A stretch of DNA of 60,779 bases from CAZOJJ01 sp964580105 (GCA_964580105.1 CAZOJJ010000014.1:1-60779), one strand, 5' to 3'. Counted from the first letter of the stretch, positions 8,627-19,035 are shown. Numbers and translations are program-made. The notes: a model not told the origin generated them from the letters alone.

Positions 8627-9127
8627 ATGCGGACGCTCCTCCTGCTCGTCGCCGTCGTCGCCCTCTCGCTGCCGGTCGCGGCGCAGCGCTACAGCGTGGA
8701 CCCCCGGTTCGGCTTCGGGTTCGACGCGGTGGTCGTGCCGCCGGGGCAGGACATGCTCCCGGAGGGGCTCGGCCTCGGCATCCGGGGCCGCGTGGCCGTC
8801 CCGGTCAACCGCGACCTCTCGGTGGCCGGCGGCGTCGGCGTGGCCGGCTTCGTGTTCCAGGGGCAGGACGACGCCTCGTACGTCTTCACCCCACAGCTCT
8901 CGGTCATCCTGACGCTTCCGCGCCGCGACTCGGCGCGCTACCTCCTCGGCGGTTTCGGCGGCGTGATCCCGTCCGAGGGCAGCGGCGGGCCCTCGCTCCA
9001 CCTCGGCGTGGGCTGGGCCTTCCCCCTCCATGACACGTCGCTCTACGTGGAGGTGGACCCGGCGCTGGTCGTCGGCAGCCGGGAGACGACGGTGGTGATC
9101 CCCCTCCGCGTGGGCGTGATCTTCTAG
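8627..9127 (+). CDS. Exported small beta-barrel-like protein, function unknown
   Basis: A 166-residue protein with a signal peptide (MRTLLLLVAVVALSLPVAAQ) ending in a typical AxA-Q cleavage site. The mature part alternates hydrophobic and polar residues with many Gly and ends in a C-terminal hydrophobic strand finishing with Phe (VVIPLRVGVIF), the usual outer-membrane beta-barrel ending. It resembles small OmpA/OmpW-sized porin-like proteins but I cannot name the family. It converges on the next gene; the two TAG stops share the palindrome CTAG (9124-9127). Confidence 0.72.
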   Translation: MRTLLLLVAVVALSLPVAAQRYSVDPRFGFGFDAVVVPPGQDMLPEGLGLGIRGRVAVPVNRDLSVAGGVGVAGFVFQGQDDASYVFTPQLSVILTLPRRDSARYLLGGFGGVIPSEGSGGPSLHLGVGWAFPLHDTSLYVEVDPALVVGSRETTVVIPLRVGVIF

Positions 9128-10410
9128 CAGCCTCCGCCGCCGCCCTCGAACACCGTCTCCCACGCCCCCGGCCGCGGATGGCTGAGGATGACGTAGCGGT
9201 GCGACTCGTAGCCCCGCTCCCGGAGCACGATCTCGGCCCGCCCGTCTCCGTCCACGTCCACGAAGCCGACGAGGTCGAGGCCACCGCCCTCGAAGGAGGC
9301 GAAGCGGTCCAACTGAACCCGCGGTGCGGTCGTGGGGGTGGTCACGACGAGGACGAGGTGCTCGTCCGGCTCGCCGGCGTACCGACCCCGAACGGAGACG
9401 TGGCCCACCCACGCCTCAATGCCGTCGCCACCGAGGTCGGCGGCGTAGAGGCGGCCGGTGCGGAGCCGGTTGAGGCGGTCGCCCTCGACGCCGTGCGCGC
9501 GGAGCCGTTCGCGGGCGATCCGCACGAACGCGCGCTCCTCCTCGCTCCGCAGCGGGCGGCCGAGGCCCACGCGCCCACCCATCGTGCTGGAGGTCGTCGC
9601 CAGGTGGGCGCCCCGCGCGACCGAGGCGGACGGGGCGCGGACGGTGCCGCTGAGGTGCCGGCAGCCGTCGAAACCGGCCCGGCGGGTGCGGACGCGGACG
9701 GCCTCGGGCGCCTCGCCGGGCTGGAGGAGGTAGAGCGTCCACGCCCGGTTGAAGTACCGCGCGGCGATGCGCTCTTCGAGGGCCGTCACGGCGGCACGGC
9801 GGAGCGAATCGGCCTGCGACCGATCGGGGCGCTCGAACCCGTACGCGTCGGTTTGCAGCTCGGCGTAGGGCCGGGCGAGGGCGTCGGCGATCTCGTCCTC
9901 GTACGGAGCGAACGGGGCGGTGTAGGTGCCGTCGGCGTAACGGGCGATGGGCTCCAGGCGCACGTCGCGGGCGCTGTGGAGGGAGTCGAGCGGCGAGGTC
10001 TGGGCGGGCGAGGCGGCGTAGAGGATGGCGGCGATCTCTTCGACGGCGAAGTTCTCGGCGCCCGCGCGGACGGCCTCGTCGTACACCCAGGCGGTCCCGT
10101 CGAGGCGGTAGTAGACGAGGAGCTGGCCCCGGATCGTCCGGTTCGGCGCCGCCAGCACGACGGCCACGCGGGCGCGGAACGACCGGCCGTCGGCGCTCGG
10201 CACGGCGTCTACGACGCGAATCTCCTGCACCTCGCCCTCCTCGATGGTCCACCGCTTCTCGCCCTCCTCGTCCTCGAAGAACACGAACCGAGTGCCGACG
10301 AGGTCGCGGCCGATCCGCTCGGCGTCCGGCGCCGGGGGCGTCGGCGGGGTGCGCCCGCACGCGGCAAGACCGGCCAGGGCGAGCGCGAGGACGAGGGGGA
10401 CGGCGCGCAT
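9124..10410 (-). CDS. Lipoprotein of unknown function with a C-terminal FG-GAP-like segment
   Basis: A 428-residue protein beginning with a clear lipoprotein signal (VLALALAGLAACG). The first half (about 30-110) reads as a small alpha/beta fold (FVFFEDEEGEKRWTIEEGEV ... LLVYYRLDGTAWVYDEAV). The last ~60 residues contain DLVGFVDVDGDGRAEIVLRE, a calcium-binding FG-GAP-like repeat. No catalytic motif is visible and I do not recognise the family. Upstream of the start is the 11-bp tandem array with a scaffold gap, so its promoter region is incompletely known. Confidence 0.7.
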   Translation of the reverse strand: MRAVPLVLALALAGLAACGRTPPTPPAPDAERIGRDLVGTRFVFFEDEEGEKRWTIEEGEVQEIRVVDAVPSADGRSFRARVAVVLAAPNRTIRGQLLVYYRLDGTAWVYDEAVRAGAENFAVEEIAAILYAASPAQTSPLDSLHSARDVRLEPIARYADGTYTAPFAPYEDEIADALARPYAELQTDAYGFERPDRSQADSLRRAAVTALEERIAARYFNRAWTLYLLQPGEAPEAVRVRTRRAGFDGCRHLSGTVRAPSASVARGAHLATTSSTMGGRVGLGRPLRSEEERAFVRIARERLRAHGVEGDRLNRLRTGRLYAADLGGDGIEAWVGHVSVRGRYAGEPDEHLVLVVTTPTTAPRVQLDRFASFEGGGLDLVGFVDVDGDGRAEIVLRERGYESHRYVILSHPRPGAWETVFEGGGGGC

Positions 10411-10484
10411 CGGGGGGACGAGGATGAGGGCGGGATCGCGGCGTCCAACGCGCGAATCGCCGGAAGGATTGCCCCCCGGCCGGG

Positions 10485-10680
10485 GCCTACTGCACGCCTA
10501 CTGCACGCCTACTGCACGCCTACTGNNNNNNNNNNNNNNNNNNNNNNNNNNNNNNNNNNNNNNNNNNNNNNNNNNNNNNNNNNNNNNNNNNNNNNNNNNN
10601 NNNNNNNNNNNNNNNNNNNNNNNNNGCCTACTGCACGCCTACTGCACGCCTACTGCACGCCTACTGAACGCCTACGGCAC
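10485..10680. repeat. 11-bp tandem array with 100-N scaffold gap, abutting a stop codon
   Basis: Unit GCCTACTGCAC, 3.7 copies on the left (10485-10525), then N at 10526-10625, then five copies on the right, the last two diverged. Left flank ends at unit position 8 and right flank resumes at position 1, so the true gap would be 3 + 11n bases if the array is regular. Read on the minus strand the unit contains TAG, and the first, diverged unit supplies the stop codon of the HAS-barrel gene (TAG at 10672-10674). Confidence 0.95.
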
Positions 10681-11265
10681 GCGGCGGAGGATGGAGTGCA
10701 GCCGCTCGTGGTCGTCGTTGAAGAGGCGCGAGAGGGCGCGGCCGGCGTCCACCAGCACGGCCCGGCCCGCCTCGGCTCGGCCGTGGGCGTCGTAAAGCCC
10801 GCGCATGGCGGCGATGATGAGGTCGTCGGCGGGAACGGCGGGGTCGGGGTGGCGGGCGAGGGTACGGAGGAAGTCGTACGGCGCCCCGAGCGCGGCGACG
10901 GTCTCGGCGTCGCACGCAGCGACGAAGTCGTGGAGGGCGGCCGGGCACGGCGGGAGCGTCTGGCGGATGCGCCCCGTGAGGGCGTCGCGGTAGGCGAGGA
11001 TCTGGGCGCGGAACGTCGTGCGGATGAGGGCGAAGACGTGCGGCATCTCGCGGCGGAGCGCCTCGCGGTCGCGCCCGAGGGCGACGGCCTGGCGGCCGGG
11101 CTCGACGCTCCCCACCTCGGCGTGGCTGACGAGCCCGTAGAGGACGGTGCCGTCGGCGGTCTCGACCTGCACCCACGACCCGAACGGCGGCGGGCCGTGG
11201 TCCTTCCGCACCTCGGCCACGACGTGCCGCGTGCTGGACTCGATGACTTCGGCGATGGGGTTCAC
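10672..11265 (-). CDS. Stand-alone HAS-barrel protein (HerA N-terminal-like)
   Basis: A 197-residue protein whose N-terminal ~75 residues match the HAS barrel found at the start of HerA helicases and in stand-alone cyanobacterial proteins: VIESSTRHVVAEV, PPPFGSWVQVETADG, LYGLVSHAEVGSVEPGRQAVALG, followed by a conserved-looking FALIRTTFRAQILAYRD. There is no Walker A or B, so no ATPase. The C-terminal half is helical (PAALHDFVAACD ... LLxxLxxLFNDDHERL). It starts at GTG 11265 and follows the NurA-like gene by 77 bp, so the pair replaces the usual HerA-NurA operon arrangement. Its stop codon lies in the first unit of a tandem array. Confidence 0.7.
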   Translation of the reverse strand: MNPIAEVIESSTRHVVAEVRKDHGPPPFGSWVQVETADGTVLYGLVSHAEVGSVEPGRQAVALGRDREALRREMPHVFALIRTTFRAQILAYRDALTGRIRQTLPPCPAALHDFVAACDAETVAALGAPYDFLRTLARHPDPAVPADDLIIAAMRGLYDAHGRAEAGRAVLVDAGRALSRLFNDDHERLHSILRRVP

Positions 11266-11342
11266 GGGGTCGGGTTCAGGGTGCGGTGGCAGAGATTAAC
11301 ACTGCTCGCCTCCCCGGCACCTGCCCCCGCATCCTGCACGGC

Positions 11343-12515
11343 CTAAATCCTCGGCGTGCGCTTCGAGGCGGCCTTGGCGCTGGCGGCGGTGACGGGCAGC
11401 CCGGCGCCGTCCATCTGCCGCGCGAGAATGCGGTAGAACACGTCTTTCTCCGCGGCGCGGACGACGGCGCGCTCGTGCGCCTCGGCGAGGATGACGGGGT
11501 AGCCGCCCCCCTTCTCCACCTCGTCCAGCAACACGCCGTGGAGGAGGTCCACCCAGCCCGGCTGCTCCGCCACCCAGCGGGGCAGTTCGACGCGGGCCAC
11601 CTCGTGCTCCAGGCGGAGGTAGAAGTAGACGATGTGGTGCGCCTCGCCGTAGGCACGGAGGATCTGCGAGCCCGACTCGAACAGCGCCGACCGGGCGCCG
11701 ACGGACAGGACGGCCTCGAACAGGTGCCGGTCGAGGAGCCCCTTGAGCGAGTCGGGGCCGGGGTGCCAGGGGTCTTCGCCGAGGACGAACCGGAGGAGGC
11801 CGACGACCTCGGCGTTGCCGGGCTGCGAGACGTAGGAGGCCACGGGAATCCCCTCGGCGCGGAACCGGTCCAGCTCGGCGAGGTAGCGGCCGACGAGCGT
11901 CTCCTCCAGCGTGCGGTTCTTCATCCCGCGCAGCATCCACCGGATGAGCGTGCCGTCGGCCAGGGCCACGAGGGGACGCGCGGGGCGGCGCGCCTCGACG
12001 GCCGTCTCGAAGAGCCAGCGCAGCTCAGCCTCGTCGCGGAGGGCGGAGACGACCTCGGTGGTCACGTCGAAGGGGGCGGCTTCGCCGTCGGGGCTGAGGT
12101 CCTCCAGGTCGCGGGCGCGGAAGCGGAGCTCGGGCTCGGCCACGAGCAGCGGGGGCTCCTCGGTGCCGTACTGGAAGGCGAGGCGGCTGACGTTGAGGAG
12201 GTAGCACGTCGGCTCGACGCCGCGCTCGGGGAAGATCTGCGAGCCGTCCGTGGCGACGACGGTGACGGGGCGCGGGCACGGCGCGCAGGTGAGCCCTTCG
12301 TCGAACCGATCGAGGGGGAGGCCGCGCAGCGGGGCACGGCGGCCGAGCCGGGCCGCGTCGGCACGGGCGTCGTCGGCCAGCGTGCTCCACCGCGGGCCGG
12401 CGGCCCTGAGCACCTCGACGGCGCGCCCGAGGCGGTCGGCGTGGCGGCGGCCCTCCTCGCGGCGGTAGGCCGTGAAGTCCTGGAGCTGAGGGACGAGGTG
12501 GTGAAAGTCCAGCAA
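11343..12515 (-). CDS. NurA-domain nuclease
   Basis: NurA-family 5'-3' nuclease, known in archaea to resect DNA ends with HerA. Two metal-binding segments are visible: VVATDGSQIFPERG (Asp about residue 90) and PLVALADGTLIRW (Asp about 185), with the family-like YLLNVSRLAF and a C-terminal YFYLRLEHEVARVELPRW ... HxVLLDEVEKGGGYPVILAEAHERAVV. I place the start at TTG 12515 because the upstream in-frame stretch (alternative ATGs at 12584 and 12611) is made of degenerate 7-mers shared with the hemW promoter side. This gives 390 residues. The downstream partner is the HAS-barrel protein. Confidence 0.78.
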   Translation of the reverse strand: MLDFHHLVPQLQDFTAYRREEGRRHADRLGRAVEVLRAAGPRWSTLADDARADAARLGRRAPLRGLPLDRFDEGLTCAPCPRPVTVVATDGSQIFPERGVEPTCYLLNVSRLAFQYGTEEPPLLVAEPELRFRARDLEDLSPDGEAAPFDVTTEVVSALRDEAELRWLFETAVEARRPARPLVALADGTLIRWMLRGMKNRTLEETLVGRYLAELDRFRAEGIPVASYVSQPGNAEVVGLLRFVLGEDPWHPGPDSLKGLLDRHLFEAVLSVGARSALFESGSQILRAYGEAHHIVYFYLRLEHEVARVELPRWVAEQPGWVDLLHGVLLDEVEKGGGYPVILAEAHERAVVRAAEKDVFYRILARQMDGAGLPVTAASAKAASKRTPRI

Positions 12516-12621
12516 TGGACGATGGCGGATGGCGGAAGTATGATGGAAGGTACGGTGGAGGATGCCGGCGGCCGTTGAGCGCATCCGTCTACTCCATCGG
12601 CCATCACCCATCTGCCATCAC
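12515..12621. repeat. Degenerate 7-bp repeats between divergent nurA-like gene and hemW
   Basis: Two heptamer runs, one ending at each start codon. On the plus strand CCATCGG, CCATCAC, CCATCTG, CCATCAC occupy 12594-12621, two bases before the hemW GTG (12624). On the other side ATGGACG, ATGGCGG, ATGGCGG, AAGTATG, ATGGAAG occupy 12515-12549; their complement runs into the TTG of the nuclease gene. The shared core is CCAT in a 7-nt register. Confidence 0.75.
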
Positions 12622-12623
12622 CC

Positions 12624-13766
12624 GTGCCCGGCCTCTACCTCCACGTCCCCTTCTGCACGCAGCGCTGCGTCTACTGCGACTTCTACTTCACGACGACGCG
12701 GCGCGACACCGGCGCCTTCGTCCGCGCGATGGAGACGGAGATCGCGCACTACGGCCGCGAGTTCGGGTCGAAGGAGCCCGCCGAGACGCTCTACCTCGGC
12801 GGAGGCACCCCCTCCCTCCTGCCGCTGGGCGACGTGGCCCGCCTCGTGGCCGCCGTGGAGCGGCACTTCGACACGGGCGCGCTCCGCGAGGTCACCTTCG
12901 AGATGAACCCCGAGAACGCCGACCCGGCGTACCTCCGGGGGCTCAAGGCGCTCGGCATCACCCGCGTCTCCCTCGGCGTCCAGTCTTTCTTCGAGGACGA
13001 CCTCCGCTTCATGAACCGCGCCCACGACGCCGGGCAAGCCGAGGCCGCCGTCGAGGCCGTCGGGTCCGTGTTCGACGCGTTCACGGTGGACCTCATCTTC
13101 GGCCTGCCCGAGCAGCCGTTCGAGTACTGGGGCGCGAACCTGGAGAAGGCCGTCCGCCTCGGCGCGCCGCACCTCTCGACGTACAGCCTGACGGTCGAGG
13201 AACGGACGCCGCTGGCCAAGCAGGTCGCCCTCGGCCGCGTCTCGCCGGTGACGGACGAGACGATGCGCGAGCGCTTCCTCTTCACGATGGCCTACCTCAC
13301 CGAGCGCGGCTACGACCACTACGAGGTGTGCTCGTTTGCGAAGCCCGGCCGGCGGAGCGTCCACAACCAGGGCTACTGGCGGCACCGCAACTACCTCGGC
13401 TTCGGGCCCAGCGCGCACTCGTTCTGGAAGACGACGCGCTCGGCCGCGCACCGCTGGTCGAACGTCCGCCACCTCGGCCGCTACGAGGCGCTGCTCGGCC
13501 AGCACCAGTTGCCCCTCGACGAGCGCGAGGCCGTCGGCCCCGACGCGCTGGCCGACGAGTACGTCCTGCTCTCGCTCCGGCTCCTGGAAGAAGGGATCGA
13601 CCTCGCCGTCCTCGAACGGGACTACGGCGTGGCGCTCCTCGTCGAGCGCCGCGAGGCGCTGGCCGAGCTGGAGCGCGCCGGGCTGGTCGTGATGGAGCCG
13701 GGGCGCGTCCGCCTCACCCGCGAGGGCGCCGTCGTGGCCGACGCCGTCGCGCTGAAGCTGTTGTAG
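12624..13766 (+). CDS. hemW: HemW-like radical SAM protein (heme chaperone/CPDH-like)
   Basis: Radical-SAM protein of the HemN-like/HemW group, a heme-binding chaperone rather than a true coproporphyrinogen dehydrogenase in characterised members. The 4Fe-4S site is FCTQRCVYCDF near residue 10-20, followed by LYLGGGTPSLL, FEMNPEN, RVSLGVQSF, DLIFGLPEQ and the HemW-typical VHNQGYWRHRNYLGFGPSAHSF. It has 380 residues, which is normal. The start is GTG at 12624, directly after a heptamer run; the protein begins MPGLYLHVPFC, which is the usual HemW start context, leaving no room for an upstream start. Confidence 0.94.
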   Translation: MPGLYLHVPFCTQRCVYCDFYFTTTRRDTGAFVRAMETEIAHYGREFGSKEPAETLYLGGGTPSLLPLGDVARLVAAVERHFDTGALREVTFEMNPENADPAYLRGLKALGITRVSLGVQSFFEDDLRFMNRAHDAGQAEAAVEAVGSVFDAFTVDLIFGLPEQPFEYWGANLEKAVRLGAPHLSTYSLTVEERTPLAKQVALGRVSPVTDETMRERFLFTMAYLTERGYDHYEVCSFAKPGRRSVHNQGYWRHRNYLGFGPSAHSFWKTTRSAAHRWSNVRHLGRYEALLGQHQLPLDEREAVGPDALADEYVLLSLRLLEEGIDLAVLERDYGVALLVERREALAELERAGLVVMEPGRVRLTREGAVVADAVALKLL

Positions 13767-13846
13767 CCTACCCAGCCCGCCTCGGCACGCGACACAGCCG
13801 GGTACCGCTACCTTACGAACCTGTCGATCCCAACCCGCCGCTCCTC

Positions 13847-14404
13847 GTGCGCCCCGTCCTCCCCGCCCTGCTCCTCGCCGTCGCCCTCGCCGCTTGCTCG
13901 CCGGACGAGCCCGAAACGCCCCCCTCTGCTTCGGGCGCATGCCAGGAGACCCCCGGCATCGCCTACCGCACCGACGGCCGCCTCACCTTCCTCCGCCCCG
14001 ACGGCGCCGAGGTCCGGACCATCGCCATCGAGGTCGCCGACACCGACTCGACCATCCAGCGCGGCCTGATGCAGCGGAAGTGCCTCCCGGCCGACTGGGG
14101 CATGCTCTTCGTCTTCCCCAACGCCCAGCCCCGGACCTTCTACATGGCCAACACGCCGACCTCGCTCGACATCCTCTTCTTCGGGCCGGACTCGACCCTC
14201 CTCAACGCCGCCAAGTACACGCGCCCGTTCGACCCCGCCACGCTCCCCTCGGACGGCCCCGCCCGGTGGGTCGTCGAGACCCCCGCCGGCTTCGCCGACA
14301 CCTACGGCCTCCAGCCCGGCGACAAGATCCGCTGGGCGCTCGGCGGCGCCGAGGCGGAGCCCCCGGCCGACACCGACTCGGTGGACGCGGCGGCGGCCGA
14401 GTGA
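13847..14404 (+). CDS. DUF192-family lipoprotein
   Basis: A 185-residue lipoprotein (signal VLPALLLAVALAAC) with one DUF192 domain: IAIEVADTDSTIQRGLMQRK, GMLFVFPNAQPRTFYMANT and SLDILFFGPD, ending ETPAGFADTYGLQPGDKIRW, then an acidic Ala/Glu tail. The biochemical function of DUF192 is not established. The start is GTG 13847, 80 bp after hemW, the only start that gives a complete signal peptide; the same reading frame is open far upstream but there it is antisense-type low-complexity sequence. A strong terminator follows about 110 bp downstream. Confidence 0.85.
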   Translation: MRPVLPALLLAVALAACSPDEPETPPSASGACQETPGIAYRTDGRLTFLRPDGAEVRTIAIEVADTDSTIQRGLMQRKCLPADWGMLFVFPNAQPRTFYMANTPTSLDILFFGPDSTLLNAAKYTRPFDPATLPSDGPARWVVETPAGFADTYGLQPGDKIRWALGGAEAEPPADTDSVDAAAAE

Positions 14405-14510
14405 AGACGGTGCAAATCGGCGCCCCTTCGGGCACGACCGTTCCGCGCGGTTCGTTGTAGCCCTCAGTGAGCCGCGTGGTCGGCCCCTCCCCCGACTACC
14501 GCCACGCCTG

Positions 14511-14545
14511 CCCCGCCCGTCCCGTAAGACGCGGCGGGGTTTTTT
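14511..14545 (+). terminator. Rho-independent terminator after DUF192 gene
   Basis: Stem CCCCGCC (14511-14517) with GGCGGGG (14533-14539), an inner GTC/GAC extension, then six T (14540-14545). Orientation fits the end of the hemW-DUF192 unit. Confidence 0.8.
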
Positions 14546-14599
14546 CTTGGCGCAGGGCACGAGGGGCCAGGAGGCCCTGCGATTCCTCACCCGGAACCG

Positions 14600-14944
14600 T
14601 CACAGCGAGAACGACTCGCCGCAGGCGCAGGTGCGCGTGGCCTGCGGGTTGTGGAAGTGGAAGCCCTTGCCGTCGAGGCCGTCGGTGAAGTCGAGCGTGG
14701 TGCCCTCGACGTAGAGGTAGCTCCGGCGGTCGAGGAGCAGACGGAGGCCGTGGTCCTCCACGAGGTGGTCCGCCTCGCGCATCACGGAGTCCCAGCCGAG
14801 GTCGTAGGTCAACCCCGAGCAGCCGCCCTCGACGACGGCCACGCGGAGGTAGGTCTTGTCGAGGGCGATGCCTTCGGCCCGGGCCACCTCCAGGAGGCGC
14901 GTGCGGGCGCGGTCGGTGATCGAGAGGACGGGGGCGGTGTCCAT
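14600..14944 (-). CDS. SufA/IscA/ErpA-type Fe-S carrier protein
   Basis: A-type Fe-S cluster carrier of 114 residues. The three cluster-ligand cysteines are present: Cys in VEGGCSGLTYDL and the C-terminal pair in RTCACGESF. Other family features are ITDRARTRLLEV near the N-terminus and DFTDGLDGKGFHFHNPQA. It starts at ATG 14944 and is divergent from sufB, with about 200 bp between them, so a shared regulatory region is likely. I cannot separate SufA from IscA/ErpA by sequence alone; the SUF context favours a SufA role. Confidence 0.92.
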   Translation of the reverse strand: MDTAPVLSITDRARTRLLEVARAEGIALDKTYLRVAVVEGGCSGLTYDLGWDSVMREADHLVEDHGLRLLLDRRSYLYVEGTTLDFTDGLDGKGFHFHNPQATRTCACGESFSL

Positions 14945-15145
14945 GCGTCGGCTTCGGGGAATCTTGGTGGGCGTGCGGCAACCGTTTAGATCGCGTCTGC
15001 ATAACATCGCATCGAAGGCCGGGTTTCGGCGCAGCGGGCGCTCGCATGAAGCCTTCATGGACCGCCCGGCGCCCCGGTCCGATCTTGGAACCGGTCCTCC
15101 CCCCTGCGGTACCGCCCCCGCTCCCTCCCTCGAACCGCCCCCCCC

Positions 15146-16609
<1,464 letters not shown>

Positions 16610-16681
16610 CCCCCCGATTCGCAAGAACCCCGTAGGGACACGGCGCGCCGTGTCCCTACCTGATTCCCCAGCCATACCAGC

Positions 16682-17449
16682 ATGCTCCAGATCACCAACC
16701 TCCACGCCTCCGTCGAAGACCACGAGATTCTCAAGGGGCTCGACCTCGAGGTCAAGCCGGGCGAGGTCCACGCCATCATGGGTCCGAACGGCTCGGGCAA
16801 GTCCACGCTGGCCGGCGTCCTCGCGGGCAAGGAGGACTACGAGATCACCGCAGGCTCGGTCACCTTCCGGGGGCAGGACCTCCTGGAGATGACCCCCGAG
16901 GAGCGCACGCGCGAGGGGCTCTTCCTGGCCTTCCAGTACCCCGTCGAGCTCCCCGGCGTGAGCACGATGCAGTTCCTCAAGACCGCCGTCAACTCCGTCC
17001 GCCGGCACCGCGGGCAGGAGGAGCTGAACGTGGCCGACTTCCTCCGCCTGATGCGCGAGAAGGCCGCCTTCGTCAACCTCGACTACGCCCTCGTGCAGCG
17101 CGCGGTCAACGAGGGGTTCTCCGGCGGCGAGAAGAAGCGCGCCGAGATCTTCCAGATGGCCATGCTCGACCCCCAGCTGGCCGTCCTCGACGAGACCGAC
17201 TCCGGCCTCGACATCGACGCCCTCCGCATCGTGGCCGACGGCGTGAACAAGCTCCGCTCGGAGGACCGCGCCTTCGTCGTCATCACGCACTACCAGCGCC
17301 TGCTCGACTACGTCGTGCCGGACGTGGTCCACATCCTCCTCGGCGGGCGGATCGTCCGCACCGGCGGCCCGGAGCTGGCCAAGGAGCTCGAGGCCAAGGG
17401 CTACGAGTGGATCCGGGAGGAGGTCGGCGCCGAGACGCTCACGGCGTGA
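16682..17449 (+). CDS. sufC: SufC, ABC-type ATPase of the SUF scaffold
   Basis: Cytosolic ATPase that drives the SufBCD complex. The 255-residue protein shows Walker A GPNGSGKST (about 37-45), the Q-loop region LAFQYPVELPG, the signature FSGGEKKR, Walker B LAVLDETDSGLD and the switch His in VVITHYQRLLD. It is complete and of normal length from ATG 16682. Its stop codon TGA (17447-17449) is the first three bases of a 14-bp tandem array that runs into a scaffold gap before sufD. Confidence 0.97.
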   Translation: MLQITNLHASVEDHEILKGLDLEVKPGEVHAIMGPNGSGKSTLAGVLAGKEDYEITAGSVTFRGQDLLEMTPEERTREGLFLAFQYPVELPGVSTMQFLKTAVNSVRRHRGQEELNVADFLRLMREKAAFVNLDYALVQRAVNEGFSGGEKKRAEIFQMAMLDPQLAVLDETDSGLDIDALRIVADGVNKLRSEDRAFVVITHYQRLLDYVVPDVVHILLGGRIVRTGGPELAKELEAKGYEWIREEVGAETLTA

Positions 17450-17649
17450 CGACGATCGCGTGACGACGACCGCGTGACGACGACCGCGTGACGACGACCG
17501 CGTNNNNNNNNNNNNNNNNNNNNNNNNNNNNNNNNNNNNNNNNNNNNNNNNNNNNNNNNNNNNNNNNNNNNNNNNNNNNNNNNNNNNNNNNNNNNNNNNN
17601 NNNCGCGTGACGACGACCGCGTGACGACGACCGCGTGACGACGACCGCG
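17447..17649. repeat. 14-bp tandem array with 100-N scaffold gap, starting at the sufC stop codon
   Basis: Unit TGACGACGACCGCG (first copy has T for C at one position). Four copies lie left of the gap (17447-17502), N at 17504-17603, then 3 full copies to the right, ending at 17649. Flank phases imply a true gap of 9 + 14n bases if regular. The first TGA is the sufC stop codon. The unit is twice seven bases, like the heptamers at other junctions. Confidence 0.95.
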
Positions 17650-17710
17650 TATTGCGGAAGGCCGAACACCCTCACGCACTACGCTATACGGAACCACGAA
17701 CCCCGACCCG

Positions 17711-19021
17711 ATGCTGACCGAGACGACCACCCCCGACCTCCGCACGCGCGCCCTGGAGGAGTACGACCGCGTCTTCTCCGGCGACGGCGCGCCGCGCCCG
17801 CTGGCCGACCTCCGCCGCCAGGCGCGCGACGTGCTCGCCGAGCGCGGCCTGCCCACCAAGCGGGACGAGGCCTGGAAGTACACCGACCTCCGCCCGCTTC
17901 TCCGGCACGACTGGGCCTTCCTCCCCGTCCGGGTCCCCACGCTCACCGAGGCCGACCTCGCCGCCTACGCCGTCCCCGGCCTCGGCGCCGCCCGCGTCGT
18001 CGTCGTCAACGGCGTGTTCGCGGTGGGGCTCTCCGACCTCGACGGACTCGACCGGGTGACCGTCCGCAGCCTCCGCGAGGCGCTCGCGGCGAATGACGAG
18101 ATCGCCCACGCCTTCCTCGGCCGCCAAGCGGGCACCGACGAGGCGTTCGCCGCGCTCAACGCGGCGTTCGACCTCGACGGCGTGTTCCTCCACGTGCCCG
18201 ACGGCGTCGTGGTCGAGCGACCCATCCACATCGTCCACCTGACGGACACCGACACGGACGCGTTCGCACAGAGCCGCCACCTGTTCGTCTTCGGGCGGAA
18301 CAGCCAGGCCCGCGTGGTCGAGTCGCACCACGCGCGCGGCGGGGCGCGGACGTTCGGCAACCCCGTCACGGAGGCCGCCGTCGGGCCGGACGCCGTGATC
18401 GACCACTACCGGATCCAGGACGAGGGCGAGGCCGCCTCGCAGGTCAACACGACGCACGTGCGCCAGGAGCGCGGCTCGGTGTTCTCGACGGCCACGTTCA
18501 CCTTCGAGGCCGGGCTCGTCCGCAACAACCTCACCATCGTGCCCGACGGCGAGGGCTGCGAGACGAACCTGACCGGGCTCTACGTCGGCCTCGGGAGCCA
18601 GCACGTGGACAACAGCACGCTGGTGGACCACACGCAGCCGGGCTGCCAGTCCAACGAGCTCTACAAGGGCATCCTCTACGACCGTGCCACGGGCGTCTTC
18701 AACGGCAAGGTGTTCGTCCATCGCGCCGCGCAGCAGACGAACGCCTACCAGCAGAGCCAGGGCGTCGTCCTCTCCGACGACGCGCACCACTACTCGAAAC
18801 CGGAGCTGGAGATCTACGCCGACGACGTGAAGTGCTCCCACGGCTCGACGACGGGCGAGATCGACCCCGAGGCGCTATTCTACTGCCGCGCGCGCGGCAT
18901 CGCCTTCGAGGATGCCCGCGCGATGCTCCTCTACGCCTTCGCACACGACATCGTCGAGCGCGTCAAGCTGGAGCCGCTCCGCGCCTGGCTCGACGCGAAG
19001 ATCGAGGCGCGGCTGAAGTAG
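17711..19021 (+). CDS. sufD: SufD, SUF scaffold subunit
   Basis: Paralogue and partner of SufB in SufBC2D. The 436-residue protein has the N-terminal GLPTKRDEAWKYTDLRPL motif and the C-terminal beta-helix core PGCQSNELYKGILYDRATGVFNG, VVLSDDAHHYSKPELEIYADDVKCSHGSTTGEIDPEALFYCRARGI, including the conserved Cys-Ser-His segment. It is complete from ATG 17711 and follows sufC across the gapped repeat array, so the intergenic distance is unknown. The gene is intact, unlike sufB. Confidence 0.96.
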   Translation: MLTETTTPDLRTRALEEYDRVFSGDGAPRPLADLRRQARDVLAERGLPTKRDEAWKYTDLRPLLRHDWAFLPVRVPTLTEADLAAYAVPGLGAARVVVVNGVFAVGLSDLDGLDRVTVRSLREALAANDEIAHAFLGRQAGTDEAFAALNAAFDLDGVFLHVPDGVVVERPIHIVHLTDTDTDAFAQSRHLFVFGRNSQARVVESHHARGGARTFGNPVTEAAVGPDAVIDHYRIQDEGEAASQVNTTHVRQERGSVFSTATFTFEAGLVRNNLTIVPDGEGCETNLTGLYVGLGSQHVDNSTLVDHTQPGCQSNELYKGILYDRATGVFNGKVFVHRAAQQTNAYQQSQGVVLSDDAHHYSKPELEIYADDVKCSHGSTTGEIDPEALFYCRARGIAFEDARAMLLYAFAHDIVERVKLEPLRAWLDAKIEARLK

Positions 19022-19035
19022 CCCGTTCATCAGCC

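Noticed and set aside
5104..9033. Very long plus-strand open frame opposite the PPC genes
   Set aside because: It is an antisense shadow caused by high GC; the minus strand holds clear PPC and caspase proteins.
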